Source: Sulfitobacter sediminilitoris
GTDB lineage: Bacteria; Pseudomonadota; Alphaproteobacteria; Rhodobacterales; Rhodobacteraceae
NCBI RefSeq assembly: GCF_010667575.1
Contig: NZ_JAABNT010000003.1
Coordinates: 124,001 to 188,000 of the forward strand
Direction of reading: 5' to 3'
DNA length: 64,000 nucleotides
The first letter of the stretch is position 1. Each line of letters opens with the position of its first letter. The notes under the pieces were generated by a model. That model made no database searches and was not told the origin of the DNA. It saw only the letters and a list, made by a program, of their open reading frames with translations. The position numbers were made by a program, and so were the translations under genes. Of the stretch, positions 57,415 through 64,000 are shown one piece after another.

Positions 57415-58553
57415 CTGTTTTTTAGCATGTCACGTGACACGATCACGCGCATGACCTCATTGGTGCCTTCAAGGATCTGGTGAACGCGCAGATCGCGGAC
57501 GAGTTTTTCAATACCATAGTCAGCAAGATAGCCATAACCGCCGTGCAATTGGAGGCATTGATCCACGACCTTGCTGCCAGTCTCTGTGACAAACTTCTTG
57601 GCCATCGCGCAGAATTTGGTGGCGTCGTGGGCACCGTTGTCCAGTTTCCAGGCGGCTTGGCGCAAGAACGTGCGCGCGGCCTGTAATTCGATCTCCATGT
57701 CAGCGAGGCGGAATTGAAGCCCCTGAAACTGGTCAATTGACTGACCAAAGGCCTTGCGTTCGCCCATGTAGTTCAACGTCTGTGTCAGCGCGATCTGCGC
57801 AGCACCCAAAGAACAGGCGGCGATGTTGAGGCGACCGCCGTCAAGGCCAATCATCGCATATTTGAAACCTTTGCCCTCTTCTCCCACCAGATTTCCTGAT
57901 GGTATGTTGCAATTGTCAAATTGAACTTGCGCCGTTGGCTGGCTGCGCCAGCCCATTTTGTCTTCCAATCCGCCGAATGACAGACCGTCGGTCCCGGCTT
58001 CAACATAGACGCATGAGACGCCTGCGGCCCCTTCGTCCGAGGTGCGCACCATTGAGACGTAGGCATCCGAATACCCGCCGCCGGAGATGAACGATTTGGT
58101 CCCGGTGAGGCTATAGCCTTCATTGGTACGTTCCGCGCGGGTTTTGAGGGCCGCCGCGTCAGAGCCGGAACCGGGTTCGGTCAGACAGTAGCTGAGCACC
58201 GTGTTCATGGCGATGACGTCGTCCATGACCCGCGATTTGAGGTCGTCGCTGGCGAAGTTGTCGATCATCTTTGCGCACATGTTGTGGATCGACAGGAAGG
58301 CAGCGACCGAAGGGCAAGCCATGGAGAGCGCTTCGAACACCAGCGTGGCGTCCAGCCGCGAAAGACCGGTGCCGCCTGAGTCTTCTGAGACGTAAAGGCC
58401 GCCAAATCCAAGCTCAGCCACCTTGGGCCAAAAATCCTTGGGGATCGTGCCTGCTTTTTCCCAATCGCGGGCGAAGGGCGCAATATGTTCCTGCCCAAAG
58501 GCATAGGCCATATCAAAGATGGCCGTCTGCTCTTCGCTGAGCGCAAAATCCAT
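57411..58553 (-). CDS. acyl-CoA dehydrogenase, probably isobutyryl-CoA dehydrogenase
   Basis: FAD enzyme of 380 residues. Family motifs: YCLTEPGSGSDAAALKTRAE, GTKSFISGGGYSDAYVSMV, and the C-terminal LHGGYGYLADYGIEKLVRDL followed by QILEGTNEVMRVIVSRDML. Placement ahead of the 3-hydroxyisobutyryl-CoA hydrolase and mmsB points to isobutyryl-CoA as substrate (valine pathway). ATG 58553 has GGAGG upstream; an extension of five codons lacks one. Confidence 0.93.
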   Translation of the reverse strand: MDFALSEEQTAIFDMAYAFGQEHIAPFARDWEKAGTIPKDFWPKVAELGFGGLYVSEDSGGTGLSRLDATLVFEALSMACPSVAAFLSIHNMCAKMIDNFASDDLKSRVMDDVIAMNTVLSYCLTEPGSGSDAAALKTRAERTNEGYSLTGTKSFISGGGYSDAYVSMVRTSDEGAAGVSCVYVEAGTDGLSFGGLEDKMGWRSQPTAQVQFDNCNIPSGNLVGEEGKGFKYAMIGLDGGRLNIAACSLGAAQIALTQTLNYMGERKAFGQSIDQFQGLQFRLADMEIELQAARTFLRQAAWKLDNGAHDATKFCAMAKKFVTETGSKVVDQCLQLHGGYGYLADYGIEKLVRDLRVHQILEGTNEVMRVIVSRDMLKNR

Positions 58554-58635
58554 GGTTTCCTCCCCCAATGCACCTTTATTGAACGTCTGTTAAATTCCAA
58601 TCTTTGCAGGAGTTTTGCAAGGGGCAAAGAAAGGC

Positions 58636-59742
58636 TCAGAGGTCCGCGTTGAATTCCTCGATCAGGTGTTTAACCACAGCTTCGCCCTTGTTTTCCGTGG
58701 CGCTGTCAAAGACCTCACGCTGCCTACTGGAACTGGTGCCGCCTGACACCACCTCGCGCAGACGGACGATGTCATCAAGGCATCCCAGTGCTTCTGCGTC
58801 TTCGGCCAGAAGGGTGATCATTTCGTCCAGAAGGTCGTCAAAGGGTCTGATCTTGCGTTCGCCAAAGTCGATCAGTCCTTCGGTCACGCCATACCTTTGC
58901 GCGCGCCAGCGGTTTTCAGAGATCAGGAAACGGTCGTACTGACGCCAGCGCAGGTTGCGGTCACGCAGTCGTACCAGCATGCGCACAAGCGATTGCGTCA
59001 GGCCAGCAAGGGCTAGGGCATGTTCCATGCGGGGCTGAACATCGCAGATGCGAGATTCAAGGGTCGGGTAGTGGTCAGAGGGGCGCAGATCCCACCAAAT
59101 CTTGGTCGTGTCTTCTATAACGCCAAGGTCAATCAGTGTTCCGGTGGTACGCTTGTATTCGTCCCAACTGTTAAACATCGGCGGCAGACCGGTCCGAGGC
59201 AGGTTGTCGAAAACGCTGAGGCGGTAAGAGGCGAGGCCGGTATCATCGCCCTGCCAAAAAGGAGAGGAGGATGAAAGCGCCAGAAGGTGCGGCAGGAAGT
59301 ATGCCAGCTGTGGCATGAGATCGATGCGCAGGGCATTGTCATTCAGGCCGACATGGACGTGCATGCCGCAAATCAGCATGCGACGGGCGACGCCCATCAA
59401 TTCGCGTTCCAGTTGGGAATAGCGATCTTTTTCCGTGAAATGCTGGTCTTTCCAGTCCGAAAACGGGTGGCAGGAGACGGCGATGGGGGCAAGGTTATGC
59501 TTTTTCGCCTCCGTCGCGATGCAGGCGCGCAAGCGGCGCAGATCTTCGCGGGCGTCGGCCACAGTTTCGCAGACCTTTGTGCCGATCTCGATTTGGCATT
59601 GGAGGAACTCGGGGCTGACCTGATCTTGCAGCTGCTTCTTGCAGGCGTCCATCAGCGCGTCAGGCGCTGCACTAAGCTCGTAACTGTCGAGGTCAACAAG
59701 GAGGTATTCTTCCTCAATGCCGATGGTGAAGCTTTCTTGCAT
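58636..59742 (-). CDS. carboxylate-amine ligase, YbdK/GCS2 family
   Basis: A 368-residue ATP-grasp-like member of glutamate-cysteine ligase family 2. Motifs: [60 protein letters not shown] and [20 protein letters not shown]. YbdK-type enzymes show weak gamma-glutamylcysteine ligase activity; natural substrate is unknown. Start 59742 has GGAG 5 bases upstream; an ATG three codons earlier does not. It lies between mmsA and the acyl-CoA dehydrogenase, on the same strand. A stem-loop (GGTGGGC / GCCCACC, 59804-59822) separates it from mmsA. Confidence 0.92.
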   Translation of the reverse strand: MQESFTIGIEEEYLLVDLDSYELSAAPDALMDACKKQLQDQVSPEFLQCQIEIGTKVCETVADAREDLRRLRACIATEAKKHNLAPIAVSCHPFSDWKDQHFTEKDRYSQLERELMGVARRMLICGMHVHVGLNDNALRIDLMPQLAYFLPHLLALSSSSPFWQGDDTGLASYRLSVFDNLPRTGLPPMFNSWDEYKRTTGTLIDLGVIEDTTKIWWDLRPSDHYPTLESRICDVQPRMEHALALAGLTQSLVRMLVRLRDRNLRWRQYDRFLISENRWRAQRYGVTEGLIDFGERKIRPFDDLLDEMITLLAEDAEALGCLDDIVRLREVVSGGTSSSRQREVFDSATENKGEAVVKHLIEEFNADL

Positions 59743-59830
59743 GGTCTCCATCCCTGTCGGCCCCGACGGGAAGGCAGGTTGCCGATCCGACGGGGTGCTG
59801 TGGGGTGGGCTTAACGCCCACCTGTGGAGC

Positions 59831-61330
59831 TTACTCCATCACGGGAATGGAAAATTCGCCACCCTCTTTGATACCCGAAGGCCAGCGGGCCGTGACAGTC
59901 TTTGTGCGCGTATAGAACTTGAACGCGTCCGGTCCGTGCTGGTTCAGGTCACCAAAGACGGATTTCTTCCAGCCGCCGAAGGTGTGGTAGGCCAGCGGCA
60001 CCGGGATCGGTACGTTGATACCCACCATGCCGATGTTGATCCGGTTGGCAAAATCGCGCGCCGCGTCGCCGTCACGGGTAAAGATCGCGGTGCCATTACC
60101 GTATTCGTGGTCCATGGCAAGGCCCAAAGCCTCTTCATAGCTTTGCGCACGCACACAGGTCAGGACAGGCCCAAAGATTTCCTGCTTGTAGATGTCCATG
60201 TCCTTGGTCGCGCGATCAAAGAGGTGGGGTCCGACAAAGAAGCCGTCTTCGTAGCCCTGCAGTTTGAAGTCGCGGCCATCTACGACCAACTCTGCACCTT
60301 GATCCACGCCCGTTTGTATCAGACGTTCGATGTTGGCTTTTGCGGCCGCTGTCACGACAGGGCCGTAATCCACGTCATTGCCAGAGGTGTAGGGGCCGAC
60401 TTTCAGCTTTTCGATGCGCGGGACCAGTTTTTCGATCAGACGGTCTGCGGTATCATCCCCGACGGGAACAGCCACGGAGATCGCCATGCAGCGTTCGCCT
60501 GCCGCACCGTAGCCAGCGCCAACCAGCGCGTCGGCAGCCTGATCCATGTCCGCGTCTGGCATGATGATCATGTGGTTCTTGGCGCCACCAAAGCACTGCA
60601 CGCGCTTACCTTGCGCACAGCCCGTGCCGTAAATGTACTCGGCGATAGGCGTGGACCCAACAAAGCCCACGGATTGAATCACATCGTTATAAAGGATCGC
60701 ATCAACCGCTTCCTTGTCGCCGTTCACAACCTGCAGAATCCCCTTGGGCAGGCCTGCTTCCTCGGCCAGTTCGGCCAGCATCAAAGGCACTGACGGATCG
60801 CGTTCGGATGGCTTGAGGATAAAGGCGTTGCCGCAGGCAATGGCGGGAGCAAACATCCACATTGGGATCATGGCTGGAAAGTTAAAGGGGGTGATCCCTG
60901 CGGTCACACCCAGTGCCTGACGCATGGAATACATATCGATGCCGGGACCGGCTGAATCGGTGTATTCGCCTTTCAGCAGCTGCGGCGCGCCGATGCAGTA
61001 TTCGACAACTTCAAGGCCACGCTGCACGTCACCGGCGGCATCTGGCAGCGTCTTGCCGTGTTCACGGGACAGTGCTTCGGCCAGCTTGTCCATGTCGCGG
61101 TTCAGAAGGTCCACCAGCTTCATCAGAACCCGCGCCCGGCGCTGCGGGTTGGTGGCGGCCCATGCGGGCTGGGCGGCCTGCGCGTATTCAACAGCCTTTT
61201 CAAGCTCTTCCTTTGAGGCGAGCGGGCATTTCGCCTGCACTTCGCCCGTTGCGGGGTTCATGACGTCTGCGAAACGGCCCGACGTGCCTTTGACGTGTGC
61301 GCCATTCATGTAGTGAGTAAGTTCTTGCAT
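59831..61330 (-). CDS. mmsA: methylmalonate-semialdehyde dehydrogenase (CoA-acylating)
   Basis: Aldehyde dehydrogenase-fold enzyme of 499 residues forming propionyl-CoA from methylmalonate semialdehyde. Landmarks: [38 protein letters not shown], the MmsA segment [20 protein letters not shown], catalytic Cys in [17 protein letters not shown], and C-terminal [12 protein letters not shown]. Start 61330 ([13 protein letters not shown]) has GGAGG upstream. It is divergent from a LysR regulator, with paired inverted repeats between the two genes. Confidence 0.96.
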   Translation of the reverse strand: MQELTHYMNGAHVKGTSGRFADVMNPATGEVQAKCPLASKEELEKAVEYAQAAQPAWAATNPQRRARVLMKLVDLLNRDMDKLAEALSREHGKTLPDAAGDVQRGLEVVEYCIGAPQLLKGEYTDSAGPGIDMYSMRQALGVTAGITPFNFPAMIPMWMFAPAIACGNAFILKPSERDPSVPLMLAELAEEAGLPKGILQVVNGDKEAVDAILYNDVIQSVGFVGSTPIAEYIYGTGCAQGKRVQCFGGAKNHMIIMPDADMDQAADALVGAGYGAAGERCMAISVAVPVGDDTADRLIEKLVPRIEKLKVGPYTSGNDVDYGPVVTAAAKANIERLIQTGVDQGAELVVDGRDFKLQGYEDGFFVGPHLFDRATKDMDIYKQEIFGPVLTCVRAQSYEEALGLAMDHEYGNGTAIFTRDGDAARDFANRINIGMVGINVPIPVPLAYHTFGGWKKSVFGDLNQHGPDAFKFYTRTKTVTARWPSGIKEGGEFSIPVME

Positions 61331-61362
61331 GGGATCCTCCATTGATTTGCGCGCAGTTTAGT

Positions 61363-61378
61363 CTTGCAAAAAGGCAAG
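61363..61378. promoter_or_regulatory. inverted repeat in the mmsA-lysR divergent region, mmsA side
   Basis: CTTGC-N6-GCAAG. It lies about 35 bases upstream of mmsA and 15 bases from the second repeat. It fits a secondary LysR-type site; inference from position. Confidence 0.45.
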
Positions 61379-61393
61379 GCAAAGGGGCAAGTA

Positions 61394-61410
61394 TGCAAAT
61401 TGGCTTTGCA
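61394..61410. promoter_or_regulatory. LysR-type box in the mmsA-lysR divergent region, regulator side
   Basis: TGCAAA-N5-TTTGCA, a perfect inverted repeat of the T-N11-A LysR type in a 104-base divergent promoter, 24 bases ahead of the regulator start, where autoregulatory binding is common. Confidence 0.6.
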
Positions 61411-61434
61411 CTTTTGTGGCTATGAGGGGGCGGG

Positions 61435-62331
61435 ATGGAACATAATTGGGACGACCTGCGCCTGTTCCTCGCAGTTGCACGGGAACAGAGCCTGTCGGCG
61501 GCAGGCAAACTCTTGCGGCTGGATCCAGCGACGCTGGGGCGGCGGGTAGGGCGGTTGGAGAAGGCGCTGGAAACGGTGCTCTTCGTGAAATCGCCTCAGG
61601 GCTATGCGCTGACAGAAGCCGGTGCGCGGCTGATGGAACGTGCCGAGGCGGCAGAGCAGGCGATGCGGCTGGCCACGGCAGGGGTGGCCGCGCCAAGTGA
61701 CAGGCTCACCGGACAAATCAGGATCGGGGCGCCTGACGGGAGCGCAAATTTTCTACTGCCACAGGTTTGCGCGCGTATCGGGATTGAGCATCCGGGCTTG
61801 GATATTCAAATTGTGGCCTTGCCGCGCGTCTTTAACCTATCCCGGCGAGAGGCAGACATGGCCATCGCTGTCAGCGCACCGGACACCGGGCGGCTGATGG
61901 TGCAGAAAGTGACGGATTATCATCTGCATCTTGCGGCTGCATCGGAATATCTGGCCCGGAATGATCCAATCGCGACAGTGGCGGATCTGAAAGCCCACAG
62001 GATCGTGGGTTACATTCCAGACATGATCTTTGACCGCGAGCTTGATTACCTCGCTGACCTTGGCCTCGCGCGCGTAAGTCTTGCCTCAAATTCCGTGTCC
62101 GTTCAGGGCCACATGATCCAGCAGGGCGGCGGCGTGGGGGTGGTGCATGACTTTGCGCTGCCGTTTTTACCAGGGGTTCAGCGGATATTGACGGGCGAGG
62201 TCCACCTCAAGCGGGCGTTCTATTTGATCCGTCATGCGGACGACCGACGCAACCAAAGGCTCAGGCAGTTTGCGGAACTCCTAAGCGGTGCCTTGCGCAG
62301 TGAAGTGGCAAGACTGGAGGCAAAAGCTTGA
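61435..62331 (+). CDS. LysR-family transcriptional regulator of mmsA
   Basis: A 298-residue LysR regulator. N-terminal winged helix (about 4-62): WDDLRLFLAVAREQSLSAAG and LDPATLGRRVGRLEKALETV. The C-terminal effector domain begins about residue 90 (LTGQIRIGAPDGSANFLLPQ). It is divergent from mmsA with two inverted repeats between, so it most likely controls mmsA and itself. Effector unknown; a valine-pathway intermediate is the natural guess. Confidence 0.92.
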   Translation: MEHNWDDLRLFLAVAREQSLSAAGKLLRLDPATLGRRVGRLEKALETVLFVKSPQGYALTEAGARLMERAEAAEQAMRLATAGVAAPSDRLTGQIRIGAPDGSANFLLPQVCARIGIEHPGLDIQIVALPRVFNLSRREADMAIAVSAPDTGRLMVQKVTDYHLHLAAASEYLARNDPIATVADLKAHRIVGYIPDMIFDRELDYLADLGLARVSLASNSVSVQGHMIQQGGGVGVVHDFALPFLPGVQRILTGEVHLKRAFYLIRHADDRRNQRLRQFAELLSGALRSEVARLEAKA

Positions 62332-62391
62332 CACAAATACCCTTTTCGGCCGACGCTGATTTTACGGGGAATGCTCACAGGGAGGGCTGCG

Positions 62392-62826
62392 ATGCTGGTA
62401 TCACAAATTCTGAAGTCAAAATCCGAGGACGTCGTGGTCACTGTACCGCCGGGGATGCTGATATCCGATGCGGCCAAGATGCTGTCGGAAAAGCGGATCG
62501 GAACCTTGGTGATATCGGCAGACGGTAAGAAGGCAATGGGCATCCTGTCAGAACGTGACATCGTGCGCGAGCTTGGCAATCAGGGTGCAGCGGTGCTGAG
62601 CCTGAGCGTGGACAAGCTGATGACCAGCAAGCTGGTGACCTGCAGCCGCGATGATCGCGCAGACGAAATCCTGCAAAAGATGACCGAAGGCCGGTTCCGC
62701 CACATGCCCGTTGTAGAAGACGGCACACTGGTTGGAATTGTGACCCTTGGCGATGTGGTCAAAGCACGCCTGACCGAGCTTTCTATGGAGAAAAATGCCC
62801 TTGAAGGCATGATTATGGGCCACTAA
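62392..62826 (+). CDS. tandem CBS-domain protein
   Basis: A 144-residue protein made of two CBS motifs: ISDAAKMLSEKRIGTLVIS with GILSERDIVRELGNQG, then ADEILQKMTEGRFRHMPVVE with GIVTLGDVVKARLTEL. CBS pairs bind adenine nucleotides and sense energy state. ATG 62392 follows AGGGAGG. It stands just upstream of coaD with 67 bases between. No catalytic domain is attached, so its partner is unknown. Confidence 0.92.
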   Translation: MLVSQILKSKSEDVVVTVPPGMLISDAAKMLSEKRIGTLVISADGKKAMGILSERDIVRELGNQGAAVLSLSVDKLMTSKLVTCSRDDRADEILQKMTEGRFRHMPVVEDGTLVGIVTLGDVVKARLTELSMEKNALEGMIMGH

Positions 62827-62893
62827 CCCGGTTGCACCTGCCGGCAAGCCATGTTTGCTTGCGCCATATCTTGAATCCACGTCTGGAAGCTTC

Positions 62894-63418
62894 ATGCGCA
62901 TTGGCCTTTATCCCGGCACCTTTGATCCGATCACGCTTGGACATATCGACATTATTCGCCGCGCAACCACGCTTGTGGACAAGCTGGTCATCGGTGTCGC
63001 GATCAACCGGGACAAGGGCCCGTTGTTTTCGCTTGAAGAGCGTGTTGAGATGCTGGAGGCGGAATGCGCGGGGTTAAGTAAGGCCACTGGCGTTGAAATC
63101 GTTGCGCACCCTTTTGAGAACCTTCTGATCGACTGTGCACGCGATGTGGGGGCGCAGATCATCGTGCGCGGCCTGCGTGCCGTGGCAGATTTTGAGTACG
63201 AGTACCAAATGGTCGGGATGAATCGTCAGCTTGATAAATCGATCGAGACCGTGTTCCTGATGGCCGAGGCACAGCATCAGGCGATTGCCAGCAAGCTGGT
63301 CAAGGAAATAGCGCGGCTGGATGGCGACGTGAGCAAATTCGTCACGCCGCTTGTGAATGAAAAGCTGCTGGAAAAGCTGGGCAAGGCCTTACCCGACGAA
63401 TTGCCTAACCCAGCCTGA
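62894..63418 (+). CDS. coaD: phosphopantetheine adenylyltransferase
   Basis: CoaD, 174 residues, forms dephospho-CoA from 4'-phosphopantetheine and ATP. Nucleotidyl-transferase motif RIGLYPGTFDPITLGHIDII, substrate region IIVRGLRAVADFEYEYQMVG and the C-terminal LVKEIARLDGDVSKFVTPLV. ATG 62894 gives the standard MRIGLYPG start. It converges with gap at the right edge, with 6 bases between stops. Confidence 0.96.
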   Translation: MRIGLYPGTFDPITLGHIDIIRRATTLVDKLVIGVAINRDKGPLFSLEERVEMLEAECAGLSKATGVEIVAHPFENLLIDCARDVGAQIIVRGLRAVADFEYEYQMVGMNRQLDKSIETVFLMAEAQHQAIASKLVKEIARLDGDVSKFVTPLVNEKLLEKLGKALPDELPNPA

Positions 63419-63424
63419 GCGCGG

Positions 63425-64000
63425 CTAGAGCATCGATCCCATCACCCGCGCGACGTCAAGCATGCGGTTCGAGAACGCCCATTCATTATCATACCAGGCC
63501 AACACCCGGACAAGGTTGCCCTGCTGGATAGACGTTTGATCACAGGCATGGATGGCAGAGCGGGGGTCATGGTTGAAATCCATTGAGACGAGCTTGCGAT
63601 CCGTCACGCCCAGAATACCATTGAGCGGGCCTTCTGCTGCCGCACGCATTGCGTCGTTGACCTCGTCTTGGGTGGTGTTCTTCAAGGTTTCGACCACCAG
63701 ATCGACGCAGGACACGTTCGGGACGGGGACGCGGACAGCAGTACCCGTAATCAGCCCGTCAAGATGCGGCAGCACCACGCCAAGCGTATCTGCGGCCCCG
63801 GTGGTGGTTGGGATCATCGACATGGCTGCGGCGCGGGCGCGGTACAGATCGTCATGTGCGCGGTCATGAACTGGCTGGGTTCCGGTGTAGCTGTGCACCG
63901 TTGTCATATGGCCTCGGATAATTCCGAAGCCCTCGTGCAGGACATGCGCCACGGGGACAAGGCAGTTGGTGGTGCAGGACGCGTTGCTGATGATCTGGTC
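63425..64000 (-). CDS. gap: glyceraldehyde-3-phosphate dehydrogenase, C-terminal part
   Basis: C-terminal 191 residues of GAPDH; the gene continues past the right edge. The catalytic Cys is visible in SNASCTTNCLVPVAHVL, the active-site His in MTTVHSYTGTQ, then TGAADTLGVVLPHLDG, NVSCVDLVVETLKNTTQDEV and the end WYDNEWAFSNRMLDVARVM. The frame is open to base 64000, so the partial gene extends beyond the internal ATG at 63952. The enzyme works next to pgk (34 kb) in central carbon flow. Confidence 0.96.
   Translation of the reverse strand, partial: DQIISNASCTTNCLVPVAHVLHEGFGIIRGHMTTVHSYTGTQPVHDRAHDDLYRARAAAMSMIPTTTGAADTLGVVLPHLDGLITGTAVRVPVPNVSCVDLVVETLKNTTQDEVNDAMRAAAEGPLNGILGVTDRKLVSMDFNHDPRSAIHACDQTSIQQGNLVRVLAWYDNEWAFSNRMLDVARVMGSML

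Overview
The window reads as a piece of chromosome from a marine alphaproteobacterium of the Rhodobacteraceae (Roseobacter group). The evidence is gene content: a GapR (DUF2312) protein, a pyruvate dehydrogenase E1 beta with its own lipoyl domain, an L9 protein with a long acidic tail, a short-chain acyl regulator beside a symporter-histidine kinase, and a relic of a Rhodobacterales gene transfer agent (GTA) in its usual place before cysE. Coding is dense with moderately high GC. I saw no tRNA, rRNA, CRISPR array or insertion sequence.

Layout. 1-3.4 kb: branched-chain amino acid type ABC importer (livM partial, livH, Tat-exported binding protein). 3.6-8.4 kb: divergent signalling locus (XRE/ScfR-like regulator, single-domain response regulator, small membrane protein, sodium:solute symporter fused to a histidine kinase). 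8.5-15.1 kb: FliM/FliN-like protein, a TIGR01244-type phosphatase-like protein, gapR, tig, a Ca/Na exchanger, a lytic transglycosylase lipoprotein and a CDF metal exporter. 15.3-16.6 kb: ribosomal operon rpsF-rpsR-rplI. 17.0-19.5 kb: a small membrane protein, a yceI gene broken by an in-frame TAG, and a cytochrome b561-YceI fusion. 19.7-25.1 kb: fatty-acid synthesis (fabD, fabG, acpP, fabF) and mltG. 25.1-28.3 kb: GTA remnant, in which the ATPase half of the terminase is joined in frame to the C-terminal half of the g15 tail protein. 28.4-34.9 kb: cysE, pdhA-pdhB-pdhC, ftsB, pgk. 35-44 kb: two cyclophilins, bactofilin plus M23 peptidase, a DUF455 protein, bcp, a large AsmA/YhdP-like protein and queA. 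44.1-52.8 kb: MFS transporter, DUF924, lpdA, methyltransferase, second MFS transporter, uvrA. 52.8-53.7 kb: gene-poor. 53.7-62.3 kb: MmgE/PrpD protein, valine catabolism (mmsB, HIBYL-CoA hydrolase, acyl-CoA dehydrogenase, mmsA) with a YbdK-type ligase inside and a divergent LysR regulator. 62.4-64 kb: CBS protein, coaD and the C-terminal part of gap.

The strongest unusual points are: (1) the collapsed GTA cluster with its in-frame terminase-g15 fusion, preceded by a near-consensus promoter and an early intrinsic terminator; (2) the same inverted repeat (TAGTTTA-N4-TAAACTA) upstream of both the pdhABC operon and lpdA, more than 13 kb apart, implying one regulator for all PDH complex subunits; (3) the amber-interrupted yceI next to an intact b561-YceI fusion; (4) several well-formed palindromes in divergent promoters that look like operators.
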